In this document: positions 37,715 to 48,967 of the stretch, in pieces
Layout: the number at the start of each line of letters is the position of its first letter
Numbering within the stretch: position 1 is the first letter of the stretch
Assembly (NCBI GenBank): GCA_900660155.1
Contig: CABFPE010000033.1
Location: 1,630,722-1,694,721 of the forward strand
From: Hofstenia miamia
Lineage: Eukaryota > Xenacoelomorpha > Acoela > Hofsteniidae
Direction: 5' to 3'
DNA: 64,000 bases
Notes under the pieces: generated by a model
Told to the model about the DNA's origin: nothing
Database searches by the model: none
What the model saw: the letters and a program-made list of their open reading frames with translations, nothing else
Made by a program: the position numbers and the translations under genes

Positions 37715-38590
37715 TTAATCAATGAACACAAAACTGCACAATGGTTTTTGACAACGGTACAAACTATTTTTGAGTGAGGAATTAGCTTTGCAGAGGCGCA
37801 AGGACACATGACCAGACCAATTTAAGTTTGCAGCAAGTTGAACTCCAAGATGAGTATGATGAGGAGAAAAGTTCACAGGAAGAGGAAGATCAGAAGGGAG
37901 AGATACAGAAAAGGAAATCCCACATGTCTTGGTTGGGCTAAAATCAAGATGGTTAACGGAAGACCAAGTAGTCAAAAGTTCAAGAATAGAAGTACTATTG
38001 GAGGCAAAAGAACTACTAAAGTTGAAAATTGCAGTGTCATCGACGTACAGTATCAAATGTAGGAGAAGAGATCATTTAAATGGATGGAAAAAGTTGAGGA
38101 GGTTTCGTGGATGGGACACCATCAGGATAGCAAGGACCAGACAACTTGTAGGATTTAAGCATGAGAGAAATATCATGGACGTTGAAGACAATGTGCGTGA
38201 GGCGGAAGCAGTATAGGAGAACATTTGAGTTTGAATGGACGAGACATCGGAGGCGAGTTTAGCAAGGGAGTCTGACAAGGATGATAAGGCATCATTGGAT
38301 TGGCTGACGTTGAAGACTGGTGTGAACGGGACAGGGAGGTGACAGCTTGGCGAAATAGAGAGATATTGGTATCTTTCTTTAAAGCACCAACCACCAAAGA
38401 AAATTGGGCATCCGATAAATTCTGAAGATCTGGTAGAGATACATGAGCGGCAGGTATTACTAAAATATAAATTAAACTGTATAATAAACAGGGGTTATAG
38501 CCATCGAACACTTTGCAGCCACCAATGCTCGAAGACCTGCAGCAGAGACTTTTAGAACCTATGAAACTGAAAAAACAAGGCAGTACCAAC
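37715..38590 (-). mobile_element. LINE RT C-terminal fragment, minus strand
   Basis: 38056-37715 on the minus strand reads ILYVDDTAIFNFSSSFASNS, then HLDFSPTKTCGISF, then [19 protein letters not shown]. This is an RT DD box followed by the thumb-like block. 38589-38173 is Ser/Pro-rich minus-strand sequence, possibly more of the same element. A sister copy of the thumb block sits in ALDH6A1 intron 2 near 27.1 kb. Confidence 0.7.
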
Positions 38591-38752
38591 AGAGAGTGCT
38601 AGAAATTGAACACGCCTCATTTACACCACTGGTGAGCAGTGCACCTGGTGGAGCATGGCCGCTCACTGAAGAGTTTCTAAAACAACTTTGTGGTTTAATC
38701 GCTGATAAAAGGAATACCGACTATTCCATAACCTGCAACTGGATAAGATTCT
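38506..38752 (+). mobile_element. Retroelement C-terminal tail fragment
   Basis: One plus-strand frame reads EHFAATNARRPAAETFRTYE, then EKTRQYQQRVLEIEHASFTP, then LVSSAPGGAWPLTEEFLKQL and a WIR box before a stop. From memory, the RVxExEHxSFTPLVxSxxGG pattern is common in the C-terminal tail of invertebrate retroelement polyproteins. I cannot name the clade. It is an isolated fragment in the opposite orientation to the LINE piece just before it. Confidence 0.5.
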
Positions 38753-38839
38753 AGACAACACCATGCAATTTTTAGGCTTGAAGTTGATCACAACTTTGCT
38801 GATGCCAGCCACTACCTCAAATGACACTGACAGTTCTTA

Positions 38840-39225
38840 TTTGAAATTTATTTATTTAAATTCTGTTCCAAGATGCGTAACCATGACCGAATGTTAATTT
38901 GATCAGAATTTCACTGCTAGAGAATTTACTGGGGAATGAAACAAGAAGAATAATTGTCTTGATTACCAAAAGAGATTTTTTTGTTGTAAGAAACTTTCTG
39001 GGCAGTGGAATAGTTTTTGAAGGATTGAACACTATTTAATTATGATTTGGAAGAAGATACAAACTCCTATATACAAAGTGTTGCACGTGTTGGTCGTTAT
39101 TGAACAAAATCTTTGGCAATCACATTCGCCTCTAGTCATGAAGATACTGCGATTTTAAATCAAATTCAAGGCCGTCTTGGTGCTAGCATTGTGGAATTAA
39201 CTGATGAATTTGACGTCACCTCATA
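38840..39225 (+). pseudogene. DDX39B/UAP56-like DEAD-box helicase pseudogene (C-terminal part)
   Basis: Three frames carry consecutive pieces of the end of the mRNA-export helicase UAP56/DDX39. First comes NSVPRCVTMTEC with FDQNFTA; then RNFLGSGIVFEGLNTI; then FNYDLEEDTNSYIQSVARVG, a stop in place of the G of GRFGTK, and TKSLAITFASSHEDTAIL, NQIQGRL and VELTDEFDVTSY. The family reads FGRGxDIxRVNIxFNYD and [20 protein letters not shown] here. No intron interrupts it and only the 3' end is present, so it is most simply a 5'-truncated processed copy. It is clearly dead. Confidence 0.75.
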
Positions 39226-40865
39226 TAATCCTGTGGAAAACAAAGCCTTTTTATGTTGGTTTTAACATGCACATTTTTTGAAACTCACTTATATTTATGT
39301 ACTTTTTATTGGATTTTTATGTTTCTATTTTGCTTAAATAACATTTGTTGATCTTTGATAATATATTCCTTTTTTCTTACCAATTAGTAGGTGTCTGTCC
39401 GACACATCTTTAAATTTTTAGAATTAAATTTCTAGTTTTTATATTTTTCTTAGAGGACATTGTTGCACAGTGATTTGGAGTCAAATTTATTAACATGTAA
39501 CTCTTTGAATAAATTAAATTATTCAATGACACATGTAGATTCCGCATCCATATTCATGGCAAATGAAAGAAAAGAGCACTGAATATATTGACCTCACTGT
39601 TGATTTGCCAAAGCGTATTATAGTATTTTGACAGAAGCGCTCCACATGCTTACATTTCTTTTCCACAGAAAGACATGAAATCAACTGACTATCTACAAAT
39701 TTTAACAAAATAAATTTGTCTTAGTTTAAGTATTAATTCTTCTTGCATTCAGCTTCACTTTTGATCAAAAAGCAGAACATTAAAAAATATGGCACATATG
39801 TATATTTTCTGCACGCAAGGTTAATATTGCGTGAATTATTACTTGCATAATAGCTTACCTTTAACATTGTAATATGCTTCAAAGAAATTTATAAGTGACG
39901 GCACTCCATTTGAAATAAATTTAACTGGTTCTTGAATCTCGAAGCTCATTCAACGGAAATTGAACGTTCGGGCTCAATGGAAAATTTTCGAAAGCTTTGT
40001 CTCAGCTGTAGCACATTTAGCTTCTAGTGTATTTCTTTTCAATAGAACATTAGCTTTATAACATATTGGATGATTGTAAGCAGGCTTGCAGTTGTGTGAG
40101 TTTTTTTTCACAAAACAACCAACAGCACACAACATATACAACAAAATAATAAATTACACTACACTTACAGTTGGGTCTTTTTTCTCTTAATATTAAGCAT
40201 TTATATTTATATGGAGAAAGCGGAAATAAATTAAAATTAAGATTTTCTATAATATATATAAAGAAATGCACATGCTTTGCATTTGTAAGATAACAATTGA
40301 AAAAATCCTTAAAACAATTTTCTAAGAATATAGCTATTATTGAATTTAAATAAATTGGATGTTCATGCTGCTGAAACTTCAAAGTTCAAAATTTGTAAAA
40401 CCTCCACAGCAGCTTTTCTTGTAAAATCTCTTTTTAAGAAAAGATCATCTTAAAATGTAGAGTCTATTGTTAAAAAATATAGATAAATAAGAAAAGTAGT
40501 GAACACTTATTTATCATAATTCTCTACATTTTCTATGAAACATTTTTGCTGATCTGGTGCAGATCAAGCGTGCTACATGAAAAACTAAAATCTACTGAAA
40601 AATAAAACAACAAAGTATGTAGTATTTTGAATGATCGGCCCATTTTGCAGTATCTTGTCCAAACCTCTGTCCGGCTGGCTCATGCTTATGTTTATATTTC
40701 CTCTTCATCATTCTGAAAAGATTTTCCTGTTTTCTACAATTTAAGGAAACTACTAAAAGCATTTCGCAAAATGCGCAGTAACAAATGTGGGCATCTTAAA
40801 TGTTTACTAAACGTCAAAGATTTAAGTGGGTCTGATTTTCAAACTTAACCTTGTCCATACGTGCG
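39226..40865. other. AT-rich stretch without recognised features
   Basis: It may include the 3'UTR of the retrocopied helicase mRNA at its start. The minus-strand frames at 39708-39523 and 40382-40056 have no family signature and are not called. Confidence 0.5.
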
Positions 40866-40880
40866 AAGCACAATAAACTA

Positions 40881-41095
40881 GAAAAGCCCTTGGAAAACGC
40901 AGACCTCCGCCACGCAGCTTGTGACCCCCGGATCAGCACCAATATTTAATGGATTCCTCTTTGGGCGGAGACGCACCTCTGGTGAAAATTTGAGGTCAAT
41001 CCATCTATTACTTTTTCCGTAAAGTTGCTAACAGACAAACAAACAAACCAACGCTACCAAAAACATAACCTCCTTGGCGGCGGTAATTACACTCT
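40881..41095 (-). repeat. Widely distributed invertebrate repeat
   Basis: Read on the minus strand it goes GCCGCCAAGGAGGTTATGTT, then a (GTTTG)n-like TTTGTTTGTTTGTCTGTTAG, AAAAAGTAATAGATGG, TTGGTGCTGATCCGGGGGTC, and ends GGCGGAGGTCTGCG with TTTCTAG. From memory I recognise this consensus from many unrelated invertebrate genomes. Base composition is more GC-rich than its surroundings. It has no obvious terminal repeats. The short minus-strand frame in it is incidental. Confidence 0.65.
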
Positions 41096-42266
41096 AGTAT
41101 CAATAATGGTGGCGTTAAGGCTGTTGACACTTTTGCATACTTAAGAATTACTTTTGATTCAAAGTTACAATGCAAAACACAAATAAATATCATGGTGAAA
41201 AGGTTGGCTATGGGCAACAAAAGCACTTCTTATATTGCAGACCAATTTCCTTCCACTGCAGTAATAAAAATTTTTCATGCATATTTTCTCAGTCACCTCA
41301 GCTATGCTATAATGTGCTATTCACAAATATAAATGATTCCCTTCTACAAAAACTGAGAAACCCAGTTTAAATTGGCTCTAAAACTGTGTTACAAAAAACT
41401 AGCAAAACAAAAAATTTCATTACTGCAACTACCCCTCCCCCAAGACAGCTAATGATTTTAAAAACGTACTCAACCTCGTTAAGATAATTAATGAATTACC
41501 GCTTTACAATTTAATCAACAAGTTTCCGAAATTTAACATCAATATCGGAAAAGATCGAAACAATTTGCTTGCATTAAATTTCATAGAAATATTTTGAAAC
41601 GTTCATTTATTAATCGTGCTATCAGTAACTGGAACATCATTCCAAAAGTTATTAAAAGTAATAATTTTAAGTCTTTTAAAAAAGTAGTTAAAACTTTTTT
41701 ACTAAAACAAAAATATATATTGGGAAAATCTTTTCTGGTATTTAAATATTATAATAGTGATTACACTATTCCACGTAACTAATTACATTGTAATAATGCC
41801 GCAACCTACACATACTTAACTCTAATGTAAATATCATTTTGTATTTTTTATGACGTTATTTAATAGGTCATCAGTTTTGTAATTGTCAAACACTTATTAA
41901 ATAAAGACTTTCTTTTTCTTATAGACAATTAAATCTAACCATACCCAGGCCAGGTCCGTAAGGAGTTCAATATATGGTTTTAAATGAATATAGTTTAAAT
42001 TCATTAATTTCCAGATTAGTCCAATCCTACCGCTCAGTGAAAACCAACTCAATATCCAGATCGGCAAACCACCCGCTGGCCTCTTATATCCCGACAAGAA
42101 CTGAATACTCGAAAGAACATCTGCGACAAAGAAATCCAACAGGTGGAGCCTCAAGTAGGATTTTCCCTCATCGTTATTTGAAGAAACATTGAGTTGTCTT
42201 GTCTGTTATGATTTATAAATTTATATATGTATCTTTTATGGATGTCAATCCGTGATAAAATAAAAG

Positions 42267-42299
<33 letters not shown>
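41096..42299 (+). mobile_element. LINE 3' end with (CTAT)n tail
   Basis: It starts in the RT thumb region with VDTFAYLRITFDSKLQ and continues to RSFINRAISNWNIIPKVIKS then FKSFKKVVKTFL at 41594-41700, the usual WNxLP...SFK end of LINE ORF2. About 500 bp of 3'UTR follow, then GATAAAATAAAAGTTAT and a (CTAT)n tail at 42269-42299. Broken by shifts and stops. Confidence 0.75.
42269..42299. repeat. (CTAT)n microsatellite
   Basis: About eight CTAT units, acting as the 3' tail of the LINE fragment. Confidence 0.9.
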
Positions 42300-42301
42300 A
42301 A

Positions 42302-42521
42302 TGGTTATCTAAGTCCAAGCCAGAGATGCATATTGTCCGGGCAAGCGTAGGCCTAAGTATTGGAAAAATTATCCCAAATTTCAATAATAATTTACTATTA
42401 AGCAAAAGTGCACGCAAATCAAACCAATCCAGTGAATGTTTTTATTTTTTTGTAGTGTATGCCTTCAGCGGCTAAATAAAGTCATTCATTATTATTATTA
42501 TTATTCTTATTATTATTATTA
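42302..42521 (+). mobile_element. LINE 3' tail with (ATT)n end
   Basis: A second LINE 3' end begins right after the (CTAT)n run. It ends GCGGCTAAATAAAGTCATTC followed by (ATT)n with one CTT. The same tail is found inverted in ALDH6A1 intron 2 (26431-26500). There is no coding. Confidence 0.65.
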
Positions 42522-43551
42522 ATGTAAATTATAAACGATGTGCTGAAGAATCAAATTTACATTTTGAAATTTATATTAGTATCATACACTCTTCAAAAAT
42601 TAATTTAAGTTTGTCAATTTCAGTGTGTAGATGTTATCATAAATTTCGAACATGCAAACTTTGGACTAGCAAACCCGAAAGAAATATTTCGGCAAAATAC
42701 CAGGAAATTGGAATTAATTGAAATGAGTCGGGCTTGAGGATAAACTTTCTCGACATGTCTGTCTATGATCTAGGCGCATTTACATATCTGCTAAAACTAA
42801 AGTAATAAAAAATGTTTTACTTTAGCTTTAGCAGATATTAATGACACGACTAATGGGATTTAGCTGCTATCATCATGGCATTACTAAAAATAACGCACTC
42901 GGTAGATTTGAACATATAAAACGAAATATAGGAATCCGATTTTTTTGTATAAATTCAAAATTTTAAATTTTGAGACACACATGTTGTGTTGTGAGCACAA
43001 CAAATTTCAAATTCGACAACAGAAAACGCCAAGCCTGGTTTTAGGTGAGCTTTAAGACGCAATTTCAATATTATGAAAGGCTAACTTGGAATCTTCACAA
43101 TAAATTAGTTTAAAATGACTGCAGTTCGAAACAACACTGACAAATTGTTGAAAAAATTGTCAATTTCAGCAACAAAAGATTTTCTATACTTTAATTCGAA
43201 TTAAGTACACAACAAAGTATAAAACCGTTCAACTCAGTTTTGTCTTAATAATTAGAATGCTACGCTAGAGACACCTTGGGTTAAATTGCACATTTTGTAA
43301 CTCATCGATTGAGCAGAATGATGAATTTCCAACAACTCAGGATTGTTTTTTCTGTAATATAAACTTTCAAAACACATTTATTAAATTTTTGAAATAATTT
43401 CCGTTACCCAACTATTTATAACTTTTAGTGCTTTAACAACTGCTGCTATGCATGAAATCATTTCACGGTAGACCCCGATTACAAATATCATAGCAACTTT
43501 TTTAAATGCAGTAGCAGCACTAGTGTTCCAACTACGTGCTTCTTTAATAAT
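42522..43551. other. AT-rich stretch without recognised features
   Basis: A short inverted pair near 42790-42840 (CTAAAACTAAAGTAA and TTACTTTAGCTTTAG) is the only structure noticed. Confidence 0.5.
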
Positions 43552-43876
43552 CAGACTTGTCAACGAGCCGAAATTTCTGAGCTCGGCTCGGTTTAATTTT
43601 GAATAAGTTCCGCTCGGCTCGCCACATGCATCTTTTAAGTGAGGCTCGATATTTTTTAAAAATATTGCCCTCTCAGAATTTTTTACTATTTAATAAATAT
43701 TTCGAAAATAAGATTACACATTGAATGAAAAATAAGAAAAATGTGCATAATCAAATTAACAAGTAGTACTTTACATTTTCTTTGGTTAAAAACAGTTCAT
43801 TTTGAGCTCGTTGTATATCGATACTCTGTTGAAGCTCGGCTCGGCTCATTAGAAGCACGGCTCGTTGACAAATCTG
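43552..43876. mobile_element. hAT-type MITE rich in GCTCGG
   Basis: Ends CAGACTTGTCAACGAGCCG and, inverted, CAGATTTGTCAACGAGCCG: 18 of 19 bases pair. The flanking octamers TTAATAAT and TTAACAAT agree at 7 of 8, the target size of hAT elements. Subterminal GCTCGGCTCGG repeats occur at both sides. It is 325 bp long, non-coding and non-autonomous. Confidence 0.85.
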
Positions 43877-44265
43877 TTAACAATTATATATTTCAAATGC
43901 CTTTGCAGTTAATTGACTATTAACCAACTATTGAAAATTAATTATTCTGTGTTACAAAAGACTCCGTGGATCAAGAGTTTACAATATTGGAGAAAAGCTC
44001 AGTTTGTTCATACAAAAACTAACGATTTCGGAAACAACTTAAAATTAAAACAATTTAAAAAATTTGTGAAATTTATATTTTCTATACACAAATTTTACAA
44101 GTAAAATCAAATTAAAATATATTTGCAATTTATACAATTAAAATACAGTATTAAAAAGCTTTACAGGAAAATCTGAGTTTGACACAGAATCTGAAAACAC
44201 CACGACAACTAGAGATAGAAAAAGCGCGGAAAATAAAATATTGCACTGTGTACTACAAACTAAAG

Positions 44266-46404
44266 TCAGGTATTTTTATCTCGACGAGATAAGTAGACAC
44301 CAATTGCGATCCCCACGGCTATGCATACAAGGTGAGATGGCACAAAATAGAGGAGAAATTGTGGATCCTAAAATAAATTTAGAGAAATAAAATATCATTT
44401 TTACGGATGCTAATATGCTATTTGATATTTACTAAAGCTAATTCTAAGGTAAATTCGCTTTGAAATTGTCCACAATCTACTAACTGTTCTCAATTGAATG
44501 TTGATTTCTATTGATATAGTTTGTGTGTTCTTTTATAAATTATTTTTATAAAAATAACTACCTCAATTTCAGAAATTCTAAGAATTATTTAGTCATGCAG
44601 AGATTCAATTGTTTCTCATCAAAAATTTTCGCATTACTCCACTTTTATTCATTCCAATAATGACACTAAAAATGAAATTTCACTCTTACATAAGAATTTA
44701 AGAACCACCTAATTCTATATTCACTAAAACAGTTTAGTTATGTTTAAATTATGACGTTCAAGTATATGCAAGATGTTCTGATTCTTAAAAATGATCAATG
44801 AAATAAGAACCTGGATTTAATAAAGTAACGGACATATTTAAGAAAGTTATAAATTCAAAGGTGACTTATTCGGTTGTAGTACATCACTTAATGTTGTCAC
44901 CTTGAGGACATCGTAGAGGCAATACATCTGTTTGTCTTTACTGCCAGAATGAAGGGTTGGTGCTGGAGTGGGAAGCTCGTCTAGAGTTTGTAGGGGCTGT
45001 TGTCTTATTGCTTTTTGCAATCGTTCTTCAGCCAATGTGGCTAATTCTGGGTTTAGTGAAGTGGTATCCTTCAACCATACTGGACTTACCTAAATGCATT
45101 AAAAAAGTAAACTATTTTGCAGGGGCTAAAGAAAGACTATCACACACTTTTTACATCATGTTTTATTGGCCGTAAGATGCTCTTAGTATTATTACAGCGA
45201 ATTACGAGTAACACATAATATTTCCAAATACTTTAATAACTTTCCATTTTCAATTTGAAAATTTTTAGAAACGCATTTTCATTGGCAGAGAGAAATAATC
45301 GCAAAAAACAATAATGAATACATTAAAAAATATACTGTAGTAAAAATGTATAACAAAATTTTACACTGAAATTAAAGAATCTAAATTGAATTTTAGAAGA
45401 GAATAAGATACTAATAAATTATATATCATTCACTGTATTTGGGTTGATGTACTGTTGTGTAATAGTAACGTAAATTTTCGGTCCAATTTTTGTAATGTCG
45501 ACCCGGCCAACTCATGCCCATCTCTGTGCCATAGAAAACTTGTTGAGAGCTATTCAATAAAAAATACTTCGTATGGAAATACTTATCTCACTTGGAAATT
45601 ACAATGTAAAGCTAAGCAGCGATAGCTTCCACGTAGAAACATTGTTTATCACAATTCACAGTAAATACAGTGATGTAGCCTACTTACGATTAGTTCATTT
45701 CACTTCTAAATAGCAAAAAGTGTGTATTTATTCCACAAAAAATCTAAGTACATCATAAAAATGTGATATACCGTTTTTTAAATAATTTAAAATAGTTGAG
45801 ATTACATAAGAATTTTTATATTGCGGTGCTGCATAGTCATAAAAAATCCATTCAATAAAGGCAGTACATGTGACGAATCGTCAACGACGATCCACTATCA
45901 AAACAACTATAAAAATTCACGCTAATGATATTATGCACAAAGTATTTATCTTTCATGGTAAAGCCTAAAAATTCATTTGAAGATGGAAATTTGTTAGGAT
46001 TAATACTAAAGCAATTACGGATTACGAAAGAAATCGGTAATATTCTGCAACAAAAACAATTATTTTATCAATTCTAAAATGAATTATGGTTATTACAGAA
46101 ATATCAGTTATTCTAGCAATATTAGTAGTGACTCAGCTTGAGTACGTTTGTGTAGTTTTAATACGCACGCGCAAAAACACCAACTATCACTATAATATGA
46201 ACGTTACTTTCATATCCACAAAGAAATAAATACCTGTCCAGACCAAACTGGACTATGCGGACCACTGCCTGATAATAGAGATGTTGTTCGACTGCTTCCC
46301 TCTTTTTGTGCATCAAGAAGTAGCCTTTCCAAGCTACCAATTGAAGTATCTAGTCCAGAGCCAGGGTTAATGTCTACCCATGATTCACAACCCTCTTCCG
46401 ACAT
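44266..46404 (-). CDS. BNIP3: BNIP3-like mitophagy receptor
   Basis: Three exons join in phase 0: 46404-46234, 45089-44901 and 44367-44266. All have GT-AG borders. The product is 153 residues (human BNIP3 194). Family members are tail-anchored in the outer mitochondrial membrane and recruit LC3/GABARAP to drive mitophagy. Residues 7-12 (ESWVDI) form a W-x-x-I LIR motif, and SLERLLLDAQKE matches the conserved MEKILLDAQHE block. Residues 124-149 are the membrane anchor (FLLYFVPSHLVCIAVGIAIG then VYLSRR). It keeps the Ser-His pair and the Gly eight residues on, used for dimerisation in BNIP3. The last residues are short and basic. The middle exon is not alignable by eye, so exon 2 rests on splice sites and phase. 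The start follows directly on TTTCAG. Confidence 0.85.
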
Positions 46405-46415
46405 CTGAAACAAAG
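46405..46415 (-). promoter_or_regulatory. Splice acceptor abutting the BNIP3-like start
   Basis: On the minus strand CTTTGTTTCAG is followed at once by ATG. The reading frame stays open upstream, but the LIR-containing N-terminus fits a start here. Spliced-leader or 5'UTR-intron acceptor. Confidence 0.6.
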
Positions 46416-46877
46416 AACTGTCAAAGCCGAGGAATTGCAGACAACGGCAACAACATTTTGACAAACAAATGAGTTTTAAAGCGTTGACAACGGCTCACTT
46501 AAGCAAACCAGTCATTTGGCAAACACACATCAGTAGTTTTAATGCAAGAATACTTGCTGTCACACTTGAAACACTAGTCTGTTATGTATGGATATTGTTT
46601 TAGTTCTACATGCTCCAACAATAAACTCTTAAGAGAAAAGTAAGAAATTCATCCAATAAATCATACACATGGAAAATAAGTAAAACTTAATCATTCATGA
46701 ATTATTTAGTCATATTTTTCTATTTATACACACAATGTAATATATGTGTACATGTATATTCATCATCATTTCTAAAAATTTTTAATCTTGTATAAAAAGA
46801 ATAAAAATAGCAAAGAACAAACATTGAATGACCATTGAATTTTACTGTAAACTGGTACAGGTATAATCTAAACAACT

Positions 46878-46906
46878 GTATATGTATATGTATATGTACA
46901 TATATA
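46878..46906. repeat. (TATATG)n-like microsatellite
   Basis: Repeated TATATG/TACATA units upstream of the BNIP3-like gene. Confidence 0.8.
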
Positions 46907-47048
46907 GGCATAAAGGGCCCGCTATATCATAGTAAAATATTGAAAGATGAAAGTTTAGTTTCAAGCACTTCAGCAGCCAAAAGACTAAGCTTTTATATTA
47001 TAAACAATAGAATGTCTAAATGAGCTGTACAATTACAGTTTTTTTATA

Positions 47049-48325
47049 CAGTCACGGATAAAAAGTTTGCATTACTTGCTTTTTCCAAATTTTTTATTCT
47101 TGTCTATTTTACTGACACATACATAGCAACAACCGTTATTGTACTCGTGTTCACAAAACGCGGAAACACGTTAATCGTTAAAAATATGTAATCAATCGAT
47201 TAGTCGCCATATTTTATGAAGAGTCACAACAACACACGCCTTATATGAATATAATATACCAACAAGCAAGAGTACACTGAGAAATAGGAAATGGTTTGGG
47301 TGTAGTCAATCAACTGTGGTTAGAACAACTTCAAGGAAACTGAAAGTCATGGTACACGTGCTTGGTGACCGCGATAATCGACTACTCAAGATGTTAGCCG
47401 TCAAATCTTCTCGAACCACAGCTGCAGAGCTTCAAATGCAACTTGGACCTGCTGGCAACACCTGCAGCACACGCACTATCCGTCGTGGATTAGTGGACAA
47501 TGGGTGCAAAGCCATAAAACCTTACCGACGGCCTAATTTAACCGCGGCTCAAGCTAACAAGCGTTTGCGTGGGCTAAAGATCATCGATATTGGACATTGG
47601 AACAATTGGCGAACCGTCATAGTCAGCGATTGAACAGTTATTGAAGTTAGTGAAAACTGCCGGGCGACGTCAGGATCGTAGAATAACGCCTGCTCGTTAT
47701 AACCTAACACGGAAGCATCCAGTGAATATCATGATGTGTGCATGTTTTAGCTATCATAATATTGGGCGAGCTCATGTGGTCGAAGGAATCATGAACACAG
47801 AGTCTTATATTGCAAATATTATTGATATCCGTGTAAACCAGAAATTGTATGAATGGTTTCCGGAAGGTATAGCATACTTTCAACAAAAGAATGCCAATTC
47901 CCACGTAAGTAAACGGTCTATTGCATTTCGAAAACAGAATCACTTCTTTGTTGCCTTGGCCGCCAGCTTCCCCTGACTTACACCCAATAGAAAACCCCTG
48001 GTGTATCATAAAAAGCTGCCTAAAATTCGAGCAAGCATATTCTAAGCAACAATTTATAACAAGCTTTTGAGAATTTGACATCATGATGCACATGTCCAGC
48101 AAGCATGCCAAATCTTCGTGGATTCCATGCCTCAACGCATCGAGGCAGTGATCAAGAATAATGGCGGCCAGATCAAATATTAGATGCGAAATGGTGATCA
48201 TATGAACATTTACTTGCATTGTTAATGTTTCTTATATCTTTGCAGAAATTTTAATTCTCGCGTATGCGAAAAAAAACGAAAAATACTGCTGTAATATAGA
48301 TGATGCAAACTTTTTATCCACGACT
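47049..48325 (+). mobile_element. Tc1/mariner element, inactive
   Basis: Ends CAGTCACGGATAAAAAGTTT and, inverted, CAGTCGTGGATAAAAAGTTT lie between TA dinucleotides (47047-47048, 48326-48327). The element is 1277 bp. Transposase pieces: a helix-turn-helix region with LLKMLAVKSSRTTAAELQMQ and STRTIRRGLVDNG (47316-47633), where WRTVIVSD meets a stop at the place of the SDES catalytic box. Then comes HPVNIMMCACFSYHNIGRAH (47720 on), NANSHVSKRS and, by shift, LPLTYTQ-like LNPIEN remains. At least two shifts and a missing stretch make it dead. It lies between the LAS1-like and BNIP3-like genes. Confidence 0.9.
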
Positions 48326-48967
48326 GTACATAAAATACTTATATTTAAATTACAATGTATAGAATAGCAGAAGCAAGGAGAGCTGATTGGATTAAATCAA
48401 AAGAACCTGATTACTTATCAATAAGGCTTAAAATCAAATGCATTCATCTAATTTTCAATAACAATTAATATCTGCTTTCTAAAACTAAGTAAAGAGCGAA
48501 TGAATAGAACTTTAAGCGATTCATTGTTTAACCCTAGACTGCCAGGGTTTTTGTTAAAAACTGATGATTTCTTCAAGAAAGTTTTAAGCATTCAAACTAA
48601 GAGATATTCAAAATCATAAAACACTACAAGATAGACAAATATGCCTCTTTTTTCTCTTACATTCTAAAATCCGGTTCAATCACGACTCCCTTGTAGGCGC
48701 CAAGAAATCTGATTTTGCACAAGACACGCCTTGACAAGCTTGGGTAGTTTGTTTAGAGAAAAACCTTAATTATATAGGGAATTTGAATGTTTAAAAATTT
48801 GGATTTTCACAAAAAATAATAAATATGTTCAAGTACTACAGGCACAGCAAAAAAAAATTAGCCCAAGTATTCATCATTAAAACAAAAATTTTTTAATATC
48901 CAAAGATATACATTCTTAAATAAATTTTCTGATTGTAAACAAAACCTAAAAATAGAAAGTTGGGACA
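48326..48967. other. 3' flank of the LAS1-like gene
   Basis: AT-rich, no gene seen. A minus-strand ATTAAA lies near 48892-48897, 70-75 bases past the LAS1-like stop, and could serve as poly(A) signal. Confidence 0.35.

Noticed and set aside
41008-41226. Minus-strand 72-residue frame
   Set aside because: It is the chance reading of the repeated GTTTG-containing element, which explains the sequence better than a protein gene.
45470-45565. Minus-strand stretch SQQVFYGTEMGMSWPGRHYK after an acceptor-like TTGAATAG, between BNIP3-like exons 1 and 2
   Set aside because: In the phase required by exon 1 it cannot be spliced to exon 2 with the donors present, and the BNIP3-like exons already join without it.
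46405-46464. N-terminal extension of BNIP3-like exon 1 (MSKCCCRCLQ...)
   Set aside because: It crosses a strong TTTCAG acceptor directly before the ATG that gives the conserved LIR-bearing start.
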